Shown in pieces: positions 17,526 to 25,270 of a stretch of DNA of 64,000 bases (positions within the stretch are counted from its first letter, which is position 1; each line of letters opens with the position of its first letter). The stretch is taken from assembly GCA_023460515.1 (NCBI GenBank), contig JAEWPS010000059.1, positions 7,404 to 71,403 on the forward strand, in the 5' to 3' direction. The DNA comes from Bacillota bacterium (GTDB lineage: Bacteria; Bacillota; Clostridia; TANB77; CAG-465). The translations under genes were made by a program, and so were the position numbers. Under the pieces are notes generated by a model. That model was not told where the DNA came from. It ran no database searches and saw only the letters and a list, made by a program, of their open reading frames with translations.

Positions 17526-17978
17526 TTGAATATAAATGATTCTTTTGAAGAAATAATGAATTATGCACACTTTTGGAATTGGTTACCAGACTGGAACATT
17601 GTTCAAAAAATATATAATGAATCTCCTAATTCTTATTCTGTATTGACTCCTTTTGCCTATTCATATTTGGAAGAACTTATTCGTTCAGCAACTTCAGAAT
17701 ATGGAATAGAAATTCTCGATGAAAATTATAAACCTAGAAATAGGAAAACTGGAATAGATTTAATTAATATAGCAATAAATGAGAATAGAAGTAATGTAGA
17801 ATTTGTCTTGATTTTAAAAGAAATGAAACAGTATTTTATTAAATCTCAGCCTACGGATTCTGGGAATAATCGAAATGGTGTTGATCACGGATATTTACAT
17901 TCAAGGTTTTGGACCAAAGATTCTTTTGAAAAGTTAATCTGTGATATTGCAAGAATTTCAAAATTTTCGCATTTCTAA
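17526..17978 (+). CDS. Second HEPN/Abi-like motif protein
   Basis: The 150-residue protein carries NNRNGVDHGYLHSRFW, with R116-N117-x3-H121 fitting the RNxxxH motif; a following HG is often seen in Abi-type and HEPN proteins (NRHxxxHG). The N-terminus is rich in Trp and aromatic residues (HFWNWLPDWN). TTG start behind GGAGGTGG. It may act with the HEPN gene before it, or independently. Family membership is inferred from one motif; the remaining sequence is not recognised. Confidence 0.65.
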   Translation: MNINDSFEEIMNYAHFWNWLPDWNIVQKIYNESPNSYSVLTPFAYSYLEELIRSATSEYGIEILDENYKPRNRKTGIDLINIAINENRSNVEFVLILKEMKQYFIKSQPTDSGNNRNGVDHGYLHSRFWTKDSFEKLICDIARISKFSHF

Positions 17979-18033
17979 ATAATTAGCGTTTGTAAATTAA
18001 ATAACAATAATATAAAAAAATATCTACAAAATT

Positions 18034-18067
18034 AAAAATCATCTAACAAATAAGTTGGGTGATTTTT
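18034..18067. terminator. Terminator at the cassette junction
   Basis: AAAAATCATCTAAC pairs with GTTGGGTGATTTTT through two G-T pairs, followed by AATTTATTTCTTATTTC. It ends the HEPN cassette. The following bases (18070-18084) weakly resemble the att core. Confidence 0.7.
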
Positions 18068-18126
18068 AATTTATTTCTTATTTCGGGATTTAAAATATTA
18101 TTTAATAACAAAAACTATTATTTTGT

Positions 18127-18158
18127 GTATTACCTGCTTATTACTTGTGTATTACGTA
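18127..18158. repeat. Iteron cluster 2 at the cassette junction
   Basis: Three tandem units, GTATTACCTG, CTTATTACTTG and TGTATTACGTA, between the HEPN cassette and the CBASS operon. It matches clusters 1 and 3 and sits about 55 bases after the terminator, as cluster 1 does after attL. The remainder of the 17979-18304 gap contains no gene; the short frame at 18059-18265 has no RBS. Confidence 0.65.
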
Positions 18159-18248
18159 GATATTTTAAAACAAATACTTTAAAAAATAATCATAATATTT
18201 ATAAATTGGTTAAAAATTACATATTTTCCTATATTTATTGTAATACTA

Positions 18249-18277
18249 TTGACATTTTTCTGTAATAAATGTATAAT
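18249..18277 (+). promoter_or_regulatory. Consensus promoter of the CBASS operon
   Basis: TTGACA (18249-18254), 17 bases, TATAAT (18272-18277): a perfect vegetative promoter. The apparent ATG start at 18269 overlaps the -10, which shows that the effector begins at the downstream TTG (18305). Confidence 0.8.
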
Positions 18278-18304
18278 TTAATGAAGAAAAAAGGAAGTGA
18301 TATT

Positions 18305-18865
18305 TTGAAAGGAAAATTACATAGTTATAATATAAAAGGATTTGAAAATGATAAAATAATAGTATTTCACGTATTAATCAGCTATGCTATTAGTATAGGA
18401 TTAATATATTTATTTAAACCTATTTTAGATAATATACCAACATATATACAACCAATAATAGAAATACCATCAGTTATTGGAGTATACGAATTTATAAAAT
18501 ATATTGTCAATAAGTATTTATGGAAGACAAAATTGTTTAGTAAACTTCTAAAAGTGCCAAATTTAAATGGTATATGGAATGGAGTTATAGAAACTAACTA
18601 TAATGGAAATGATGAGAAAATTGATGTTAAGATGACGATAAAACAAGATTTTGATAAGATACTTATTATATATGATACAGAAAAGTCTATATCTTATAGT
18701 ACTATAGCAGAAATTAATATAGAGAATGAATATTGTACAGAAATATTTTATCAGTACATTAATGAACCAAAATATAAATATTGTGGAGAATTAAATATTC
18801 ATCATGGAAGTGCTGATTATACATTAACAGTTGAAGGTGAAATAAAGCGGTGTATATTACAATAA
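18305..18865 (+). CDS. cap15: Cap15-type CBASS effector (2TM plus beta-barrel)
   Basis: The 186-residue product has two membrane helices (about 17-40 and 48-68) and a C-terminal strand-rich domain beginning VPNLNGIWNGVIETNYNG, which fits the S-2TMbeta/Cap15 effectors. On binding the cyclic nucleotide these oligomerise in the inner membrane and disrupt it, killing the infected cell. TTG start at 18305 with AAGGAAGTGA five bases before; an upstream ATG lies within the promoter. First gene of the operon, followed by the CD-NTase. Family call by architecture and context; the ligand is not known. Confidence 0.83.
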   Translation: MKGKLHSYNIKGFENDKIIVFHVLISYAISIGLIYLFKPILDNIPTYIQPIIEIPSVIGVYEFIKYIVNKYLWKTKLFSKLLKVPNLNGIWNGVIETNYNGNDEKIDVKMTIKQDFDKILIIYDTEKSISYSTIAEINIENEYCTEIFYQYINEPKYKYCGELNIHHGSADYTLTVEGEIKRCILQ

Positions 18866-18916
18866 AGAAAGACAAACAAAAGGTTCAGTAATTTTTAATA
18901 AGGAGGAGATTTAATT

Positions 18917-19951
18917 ATGGCAGATGTACAAAAAAACTTTAAAGATTTTCATGAAAAAATAAAATTGGATGATGAAAATGATGTGTTGAGAGAAAAAAGA
19001 GACATAGTATTAGATGTATTAAAAAATAATATAGATAAAGATGTTGCAAGTTATACTACATTTATTCATGGAAGTTATTCTATGGGGACAGGAATTAAAC
19101 CTATTGATGGAGATTATGATATTGATGTAGGAATAAGATTTTCTATAGATAAAGATGATTATTCAGATGCAACTATACCTAAAAATTGGGTATTTGAAGC
19201 AGTAGATGGACATACAAAAGAAGTTAAATTTAAAAATTCTTGTATAAAAGTTCAATATCAAAAAAGTGAAGAACCAATATACCATGTGGATTTATCGGTA
19301 TATGCTAATAATAATAGTGATGAAAAAATGTATTTAGCTAAAGGGAACCTTAATAGTAGTACTGAAAATAAATTTTGGGAAATATCTGATCCTACAAAAT
19401 TCAAAGATAAAGTTAATGAAAGATTTAGCGATAGTGATGATAGAGAACAGTTTAGGAGATGTATAAGATATTTAAAAAGATGGAAAGATTTAAAGTTTAG
19501 TTCGAGTGGAAATGTAGCTCCTTCTGGGATAGCATTAACTGTATGTGCATATGAGTATCTTAAATCTAGTTATACATATGATTATTTCACAAATACTAAA
19601 AAATACAATGATTTAGAGGCCTTGAGAGTATTAGTTAGTCAAATGATATCAGAATTTAAAACTATTTATGACGAAAATGAAGAAAAATATGTAGAGAGAT
19701 TAGTTGTAACTATGCCAGTAGAACCTAATAATGATTTACTAGACAAGATGACAAATAATGCTATTTTAGATTTTAAAGATAAACTTGGAATGTTAAATGA
19801 AAATTTAGATAAAGCATGTGAAGAAGTTGATCCAGTTAAAGCTTGTGAATATTTAAATAGGTCATTTGGAGATGATTTTGAGATACCCAAAAAAGAGACT
19901 ACAGCAGAATATAAGAAACAAGCATATATAGGTAATACCGAAGGTGCATAA
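18917..19951 (+). CDS. CD-NTase, cyclic oligonucleotide synthase of CBASS
   Basis: The 344-residue enzyme has the nucleotidyltransferase signature HGSYSMGTGIK (GS at 52-53) followed by DYDIDVG (Asp 68 and 70) and a third metal ligand in HVDLSVYA (Asp 125), with a C-terminal OAS1-type helical domain (RRCIRYLKRWKDL, about 173-186). It makes a cyclic di- or trinucleotide alarm after phage infection. The tail is Lys/Glu rich and ends GNTEGA, a flexible end of the sort Cap2 conjugates to targets. GGAGGAG precedes the ATG. I cannot assign the Cdn clade by eye. Confidence 0.9.
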   Translation: MADVQKNFKDFHEKIKLDDENDVLREKRDIVLDVLKNNIDKDVASYTTFIHGSYSMGTGIKPIDGDYDIDVGIRFSIDKDDYSDATIPKNWVFEAVDGHTKEVKFKNSCIKVQYQKSEEPIYHVDLSVYANNNSDEKMYLAKGNLNSSTENKFWEISDPTKFKDKVNERFSDSDDREQFRRCIRYLKRWKDLKFSSSGNVAPSGIALTVCAYEYLKSSYTYDYFTNTKKYNDLEALRVLVSQMISEFKTIYDENEEKYVERLVVTMPVEPNNDLLDKMTNNAILDFKDKLGMLNENLDKACEEVDPVKACEYLNRSFGDDFEIPKKETTAEYKKQAYIGNTEGA

Positions 19952-19952
19952 C

Positions 19953-21695
19953 ATGGTATGTCTATATAAAATATTAATGCAAATACAGGAGGTATCTAAT
20001 ATAACTAAACAAGAGGATGACTACTATATAAAAGAGTATTATCTCAGTCAAGTATATAATTGTCAAGTACATTATAAAGAGAATGAATTTAATATTATTG
20101 TTGGAATAAAAAAAGATTTCCCACTAACAAATTTATATGTTTTTTGGGCTGACTATAGAGAACACTTTTTTCCACATGTAGAAGAAAATGATGGCAAAGT
20201 ATGTTATATGGATGATGAAAGCTATATATTTGACAATGAAAATATAGCAGGTATAGTAAGTTCATGTATTAATATGTCAGTAGAGCAAATTTATAGAGGC
20301 AAAAATGAATTAAATAAAGAAGACTTTATAAATGAATTTGAACCGTATTGGGATAGATTAGATAATAAAATACCAATATCATGTTATATAAAATTAGATA
20401 AAAATATAAAGATAATAAAAACATATTTATTAGAAGATATGTTTATAGCATATGAAAATAAAGTAGACTTGGACAAACTAGTGTTAAAAACTAAACATGT
20501 TTTTAATGATGATAATATAGGAAGAGGTATATATATACCTTTAGAAAGTAATAAACAAATATTTCCACCTAAACACAATGAAATGTGGAATATTGGGAAA
20601 TTAAAGAGTATAATTTTTAGTAATATATCAGTTAAAAATATAAATATACTTAATAGAATGTTGAAAAGTTCTCAAAAATTTATAAAAAGTATTATTATTT
20701 CTTTTCCAAAATTAAATGGAGAAATTGGAATTTTTGGTATACTTATATCTAATATAACCAAGATTAAAGGTAATAATAAATTTTCAGCACATCCACTAAT
20801 AAGTCCATTCTTTAAATGTAAAATAATTCCATTGACTGTTGAAAGAAAAGATAAAAACTTTTTACTTAATAGAGGTGGAGCTGTAGAAGATTTGTTAGAT
20901 AAAAAAATATTAGTATTGGGCTGTGGTTCTTTAGGTGGATATATAATAGAAGAATTAGTCAAAGTAGGAATTAGTAAACTTACAATAGTGGATAAAGATA
21001 AATTTAAAGATGAAAATGTGTTTAGGCATGTATTAGGAGAAGACCAAGTTAATCCTAAATTATCTTATAAAGCAGAGGAAATGAAAAAGTATTTAGATAG
21101 AAAATATAAAAATATATCGGTAGATACAATTGCATATGATTTAATTGATAGCATAGAAGATGGAGCAATAGTGTTAAAAGAATATGATTTAATAGTAGTT
21201 GCTATAGGAAATCCTAATATTGAGTTTTACTTAAATAAAAAAATATATGAGCTAGAAAAACAACTTCCTACAATTTATACTTGGATAGAAGCTTATGGTA
21301 TTGGAGGACATGTTTTAGTAACTAATAACAGTAAATATGGTTGCTATAACTGTTTATATTATGATAACTTTACGCTAGAAAGAGTTTTAATAAATAAAGC
21401 TTCTTTAATTAATATAAATGAAAATATTATAAAGAAAAAAGCCGGATGTGGAAGTTCATATATTCCATATTCTGCATTAGATGCGATACAAACAGCAATT
21501 TTATGTGTGAGGACATCTTTAGAAGTGCTTCTTGGAGAAGAAAGAAATAATCCTCTATTGACATGGAAAGGTGATAATAAGTATAATGTAAAAACTACAA
21601 GTAGGTATAACCTATCTGTTGAAAAAATGATTGAAAGCAAGTATTTGTATAAAAGTGAAAAATGTAATGTATGCAATATAAAGGAGATAAAATGA
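19953..21695 (+). CDS. cap2: Cap2, E2-E1 ubiquitin-transfer-like enzyme of type II CBASS
   Basis: The 580-residue protein combines an N-terminal E2-like domain (PHVEENDGKVCYMDDE, putative catalytic Cys near 84), a middle linker, and an E1/ThiF domain with the nucleotide-binding LGCGSLGGYIIEEL (about 321-334), VDKDKF, VFRHVLG and a Cys in AGCGSSYIPYSALDA (about 499). CxxC pairs (YGCYNC, CNVC) may hold zinc. Cap2 conjugates the CD-NTase C-terminus to other molecules and primes synthesis. The ATG at 19953 is chosen because AAGGTG lies six bases before; it follows the CD-NTase stop by one base. Confidence 0.9.
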   Translation: MVCLYKILMQIQEVSNITKQEDDYYIKEYYLSQVYNCQVHYKENEFNIIVGIKKDFPLTNLYVFWADYREHFFPHVEENDGKVCYMDDESYIFDNENIAGIVSSCINMSVEQIYRGKNELNKEDFINEFEPYWDRLDNKIPISCYIKLDKNIKIIKTYLLEDMFIAYENKVDLDKLVLKTKHVFNDDNIGRGIYIPLESNKQIFPPKHNEMWNIGKLKSIIFSNISVKNINILNRMLKSSQKFIKSIIISFPKLNGEIGIFGILISNITKIKGNNKFSAHPLISPFFKCKIIPLTVERKDKNFLLNRGGAVEDLLDKKILVLGCGSLGGYIIEELVKVGISKLTIVDKDKFKDENVFRHVLGEDQVNPKLSYKAEEMKKYLDRKYKNISVDTIAYDLIDSIEDGAIVLKEYDLIVVAIGNPNIEFYLNKKIYELEKQLPTIYTWIEAYGIGGHVLVTNNSKYGCYNCLYYDNFTLERVLINKASLININENIIKKKAGCGSSYIPYSALDAIQTAILCVRTSLEVLLGEERNNPLLTWKGDNKYNVKTTSRYNLSVEKMIESKYLYKSEKCNVCNIKEIK

Positions 21696-22165
21696 ATTAC
21701 AGGAGAATTAATGGAGCTATTTTAAAAATAAATGAAGAAGCACTAAATCAAATTAATAAGAACCTTAATGAAACAATTGTTAAGCAGAAAGAACATTGTG
21801 GTGTTTTACTAGGAAGAGAAATAATGAATAGCTTAAATGTAATAATAGATAAAATTACAGAACCTTCAGAAAATGATGTACAGAGAAAATACTACTTTTT
21901 TAGGGATAATAAATATCATCAGATACAAATAAAAAAAGAATGGGAGAATTCTGAGGGGACTTGTAACTATATTGGCGAATGGCATACACACTTAGAAGAG
22001 TATCCTAATCCTTCAAGTAAAGACATTAAAGAATGGAAGAAAGCATTAAAAAATTTTAAATTTGATAGAAAAACTTTGTTTTTTATAATTATAGGAACAA
22101 AAGAAATTGCTATATGGGAAGGGTGTAAGAGAACACTTGAATTTACTAAGTTGTCTCAATTATGA
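21692..22165 (+). CDS. cap3: Cap3, JAB/JAMM isopeptidase of type II CBASS
   Basis: The 157-residue protein has the JAMM metal motif: EWHTH (H98, H100), then S108 and D111 with the H-x-H-x7-S-x2-D spacing, and an upstream Glu in GVLLGRE (about 43). Cap3 removes Cap2-made conjugates and limits CBASS activation. The ATG at 21692 overlaps the cap2 stop (ATGA), with AAAGGAG before it. It is the last gene of the operon. Confidence 0.92.
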   Translation: MNYRRINGAILKINEEALNQINKNLNETIVKQKEHCGVLLGREIMNSLNVIIDKITEPSENDVQRKYYFFRDNKYHQIQIKKEWENSEGTCNYIGEWHTHLEEYPNPSSKDIKEWKKALKNFKFDRKTLFFIIIGTKEIAIWEGCKRTLEFTKLSQL

Positions 22166-22278
22166 TTTTAATAGTGTATTAAATCGACGATATTAAAAAT
22201 GTCATATAGAATCATGCTATAATTTATTATTTGAATAAAGAATTTATATAAGTATAAAAAAATCAGATCACTTTATTT

Positions 22279-22306
22279 ATACTTGTTTTAACTTGTCAAT
22301 TACGTA
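22279..22306. repeat. Iteron cluster 3 near the right end
   Basis: TATACTTG, TTTTAACTTG and TCAATTACGTA follow one another, a diverged copy of the clusters at 16617 and 18127, about 130 bases inside attR. The 22166-22390 gap otherwise shows no gene. Confidence 0.6.
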
Positions 22307-22390
22307 ATTTTCATACAAAATCATAGAAATGAAAAACTGAGTGCTGCCTAAATAAAATTAGAATGTAAAAAAGCTAACTATCACATAGAA

Positions 22391-22425
22391 AAAAGCCCCA
22401 AACCATTGCGGTTGAGGCTTTTTTT
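22391..22425. terminator. Terminator now serving rpsI, carried by the island
   Basis: AAAAGCCCCAAACC pairs with GGTTGAGGCTTTT around ATTGC; T-runs on both strands. Homologous to the terminator at 16521-16552 beyond the left end, which means the island brought its own copy. Confidence 0.85.
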
Positions 22426-22437
22426 GTATAATTTCTG

Positions 22438-22451
22438 TATTATCTCTTTGA
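22438..22451. other. attR core within the rpsI 3' end
   Basis: TATTATCTCTTTGA covers the stop codon and the last three codons of rpsI read on the minus strand (FSKR-stop) plus two bases beyond. Identical to 16563-16576. Confidence 0.75.
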
Positions 22452-22832
22452 AAATTGTGGTGCTTTTCTTGCTTTCTTAAGACCATATTTTCTTCTTTCT
22501 TTAACTCTTGAATCTCTAGTTAGTAAACCATTTCTTTTTAGAACTGTACGAGTATCTAAGTCAGTTGTTGAAAGTGCTTTTGCAATACCATGAGCAATAG
22601 CTCCTGCTTGACCTGCAAATCCACCACCATGAACTGTAGCTTCAACATCATATTTTTCCATTAAGTTTGCTACGTTAAAAGGTTTTAATATTATTGCTTT
22701 TAATGTATCTAGGTTAAATACTTCGTTAATGTCTTTTTTGTTTATAGTTATTTTACCTGTACCTGGTATTATGTTTACTCTTGCAATAGATGATTTTCTT
22801 TTACCTGTTGCATAAATATATTCTTTTGCCAT
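22440..22832 (-). CDS. rpsI: 30S ribosomal protein S9
   Basis: The 130-residue product has the usual length and motifs: YATGKRKSSIARV at the start, NLMEKYDVEATVHGGGFAGQ in the middle, and the basic C-terminus KKARKAPQFSKR that reaches the P-site tRNA. The ATG at 22832 is preferred over the TTG at 22838, since AGGAGG ends two bases from the TTG and eight from the ATG. Second gene of the rplM-rpsI operon. Its 3' end is the integration site of the island. Confidence 0.98.
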   Translation of the reverse strand: MAKEYIYATGKRKSSIARVNIIPGTGKITINKKDINEVFNLDTLKAIILKPFNVANLMEKYDVEATVHGGGFAGQAGAIAHGIAKALSTTDLDTRTVLKRNGLLTRDSRVKERRKYGLKKARKAPQFSKR

Positions 22833-22844
22833 TTCCAATGCCTC

Positions 22845-23279
22845 CTAATAATTCCATATTTCAGGTTTTTGAGCTGATTGTGTATGCTCTCCGCCTTTAT
22901 ATATTTTTAATTTTGTTAACATAGCTCTACCTAAGCTATTTTTAGGTAACATTCCTTTTACTGCAAGCATAAGAGCTTTATCTGAACATTTATCCATCAT
23001 TACAGTGTAAGGAGTTTCTTTCATTCCACCAATGTAACCAGAATGTTGTCTGTATACTTTTTGATTTAGCTTATTACCAGTTAAGATAATTTTATCGCTG
23101 TTTAAAACTATTACATAGTCACCACAATCTAAATGTGTAGAATATGTAGGTTTATGTTTTCCTTTTATTAGTTTAGCTACTTCTGTTGCAACTCTGCCTA
23201 ATGGCTTATCTGCAGCATCTATAACATACCATTTTTTTTCAATTTCGTTTAGCTTAACGCTATGTGTAGTATTGTTCAT
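22845..23279 (-). CDS. rplM: 50S ribosomal protein L13
   Basis: The 144-residue protein has the L13 pattern WYVIDAADKPLGRVATEVAK, GKHKPTYSTHLDCGDYVIV and VKGMLPKNSLGRAMLTKLKIY, ending in KPEIWNY. The ATG at 23279 (GGAGG six bases before) is correct; the longer frame extends into the leader. The stop overlaps the rpsI RBS, as is usual in this operon. Confidence 0.98.
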   Translation of the reverse strand: MNNTTHSVKLNEIEKKWYVIDAADKPLGRVATEVAKLIKGKHKPTYSTHLDCGDYVIVLNSDKIILTGNKLNQKVYRQHSGYIGGMKETPYTVMMDKCSDKALMLAVKGMLPKNSLGRAMLTKLKIYKGGEHTQSAQKPEIWNY

Positions 23280-23353
23280 AAAATCCTCCAAAAATATTAA
23301 AATAATATAACTAATGTAATCTTCCGGGACCAATTACTTAATTATTTTTCACG
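23280..23353 (-). promoter_or_regulatory. rplM leader, possible L13 autoregulatory element
   Basis: The 5' untranslated stretch is about 73 nt. It contains a hairpin GTAAT / ATTAC around TGGTCCCGGAAG (about 23313-23334 on the plus strand). L13 leaders that bind the protein are known in Firmicutes; that this is one is inference. Confidence 0.4.
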
Positions 23354-23359
23354 TTTAAT

Positions 23360-23388
23360 ATTATACAATTAAAAAGGTGTAAAGTCAA
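23360..23388 (-). promoter_or_regulatory. Promoter of rplM-rpsI
   Basis: On the minus strand TTGACT (23388-23383), 17 bases, TATAAT (23365-23360). Confidence 0.75.
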
Positions 23389-23541
23389 GAAAATGTATGC
23401 ATTTTACATAAAAAAACTGTAAAAATAATTTGTAGTGTAAAAAAAAGGATAAAAACAATCAATTTTTAGTATTAATATTGTAAAAAAAATAAATAAATGA
23501 TATAATGTTTTCAAATCAAATTATAAACTAGGAGGTTTGGA

Positions 23542-25200
23542 ATGCAGAGTTTTGAAGGCCTAATTGACATGGAAACTATAAATATAAAAGCAGGTATTGA
23601 AGATGCAAAAGCAGAGACACAAATAAATAATATAATATCTAGCTTATATTCAACAAATGACTCACATGCTTTAACTGAGATATATTCGAATATATTATGT
23701 GATGATAATGTAGTATATATTTTAAATAGAATATCTAAAGAACAATGTTTCCTAAAACATTTCCCGGAAATTTATGTTAAAAATAAATATGGTGAAAATG
23801 TTATCAATTGTACTCAAAATAGTACATATCATAGATATGGAGTTTTTAAACATATATTGGTTACAATAGAGGAAGTTGGAAAATATAACAAAACAATTGG
23901 AGATTCCCAAAGAAAAATTTTAAACTGGACAATGTTATTACATGATATAGGTAAGCCTTATGTTAAAGTTGTAACAGATAAAAATACTGAAAGTTTTGCA
24001 GGTCATGATGAAATGTCTGTAGAGCTTGCGGAGGTTATTTTAAATAGATTTTATTTTACAGAAGAAGAGAAACATCTTATTTTAACACTTATCAAATATC
24101 ACGATAAGTTTTTAAATGAAGGTGAAATAACATATGATAATTTAAAGACATTAGCAGAAGAATTAGGAAATAAAAAAGAATTATTCTATATGCTAATTGA
24201 TGTTAAAGATGCTGATGCTGCTGCAAAAAGCATTGAAGTATATAACAAATACAAACTTACTAAATCAAAATATTTAGATTTTGCAAATACATATTTTGAG
24301 AATGTTATAGTAAACTCTAGAACTCAATCTAATATTGTAACAAATTCTTCAGATATAATCTCACATGTTAATATGGCTACTTCAGGGAAAATTGAAGATG
24401 TATTACAAGAAATGAGAATGAGTGAAGTATCTACGATGGAATATGACAAGCTTATAGAGGAAGTACTAGATAAAAAGAGAATGTGTCCGTTATATCAACC
24501 TATAGTAGATATTGTTACAAGAAGCGTATTTGGATATGAAATTTTAACAAAAATTGAGTATTCAAAAAGAATAGATACAGAATTATTTTTAAAATATGCT
24601 GAAGATACTAAAAGATATGATAAACTTCAACAAGTATTATTTACTAATTGTATAGATAGTTTTGTAGATATACGCACTAAAGAATCTAAAAAAGCTTTCG
24701 TAAATGTAAATTTAGCTAGCTATGAAAAATATGTTAATAAACCTAGAATATATGATGCAATGAGTAAAGTTCATTTAGTTTTGGAATTACATGGTTATGA
24801 AAAATATGACTTAACATCATTACAACAGTTTATAACTACTGTTCATAATAATAATGGAAAAGTATTACTTGATCATTTTGGGATTGGTATATTAAATATT
24901 GATGACATGAAACTTCTAACTCCAGATTATATTAAATTAGATAGAAGTTTAGTTGTGGATTTATTAGAAAATGTTAATAAACAAAAATATATAATGGAAC
25001 TTCAAACATTATGTGTAGCAAAAAGTATAGATTTAATTGCAGTTGGTGTTGAGACAAAAGAAATATATTCAAAATTAAAAAGTTTAGGTATAAGACATAT
25101 GCAAGGATATTTCTTGGCTTATCCAGCGTATTCAATTGATATATTAAATGATATATTACCAAGTATATTAAATGATATATCAGAAGATAGTATAGTTTAG
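23542..25200 (+). CDS. HD domain fused to degenerate EAL domain
   Basis: The 552-residue cytoplasmic protein has an N-terminal HD domain (about 95-230: YHRYGVFKH, LLHDIGKPYVK, HDEMS, KYHDKF) and a C-terminal EAL-like domain (about 310-545). EAL landmarks are present (YEILTKIE, NVNLAS, DYIKLDRSL, MQGYFLAYP), but the DDFG metal motif reads LDHFGIG and AEGVE reads AVGVET, so two metal ligands are replaced. The EAL part is therefore likely inactive or a c-di-GMP sensor, while the HD part keeps its metal residues. GGAGG before the ATG; TATAAT near 23499. Single-gene unit. Confidence 0.82.
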   Translation: MQSFEGLIDMETINIKAGIEDAKAETQINNIISSLYSTNDSHALTEIYSNILCDDNVVYILNRISKEQCFLKHFPEIYVKNKYGENVINCTQNSTYHRYGVFKHILVTIEEVGKYNKTIGDSQRKILNWTMLLHDIGKPYVKVVTDKNTESFAGHDEMSVELAEVILNRFYFTEEEKHLILTLIKYHDKFLNEGEITYDNLKTLAEELGNKKELFYMLIDVKDADAAAKSIEVYNKYKLTKSKYLDFANTYFENVIVNSRTQSNIVTNSSDIISHVNMATSGKIEDVLQEMRMSEVSTMEYDKLIEEVLDKKRMCPLYQPIVDIVTRSVFGYEILTKIEYSKRIDTELFLKYAEDTKRYDKLQQVLFTNCIDSFVDIRTKESKKAFVNVNLASYEKYVNKPRIYDAMSKVHLVLELHGYEKYDLTSLQQFITTVHNNNGKVLLDHFGIGILNIDDMKLLTPDYIKLDRSLVVDLLENVNKQKYIMELQTLCVAKSIDLIAVGVETKEIYSKLKSLGIRHMQGYFLAYPAYSIDILNDILPSILNDISEDSIV

Positions 25201-25224
25201 TTATAACTAAATAATAAAAGATGA

Positions 25225-25259
25225 AAAACTCATCAAGTAATTTACTTGATGAGTTTTTT
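25225..25259. terminator. Bidirectional terminator
   Basis: AAAACTCATCAAGTAA (25225-25240) pairs with TTACTTGATGAGTTTT, followed by TTG. It serves the HD-EAL gene and the convergent phosphorylase gene. Confidence 0.9.
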
Positions 25260-25270
25260 GTTACATAAAA

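Larger units (their letters stand above)
16563..22451. mobile_element. Genomic island in the 3' end of rpsI, with CBASS and HEPN cassettes
   Basis: About 5.9 kb between two copies of TATTATCTCTTTGA, the right copy lying in the rpsI 3' end. Each copy is adjacent to a homologous terminator, so insertion preserved the rpsI coding sequence and re-supplied its terminator. Inside are six genes, all likely defence functions. Three repeat clusters of the form TTACTTG..TATTACGTA (16617-16640, 18127-18158, 22279-22306) look like arm-type binding sites for a recombinase. No integrase is encoded, so mobility would need help in trans. The 3' ends of ribosomal genes are known targets of tyrosine recombinases. 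Confidence 0.72.

Noticed and set aside
18059..18265. 68-codon frame between the HEPN genes and CBASS
   Set aside because: Covers the terminator, iterons and promoter; no RBS; the translation is aromatic-rich noise.
16563..22451. Search for an integrase or transposase in the island
   Set aside because: None of the six genes has recombinase motifs; the E1-like and nucleotidyltransferase domains are clearly CBASS parts.
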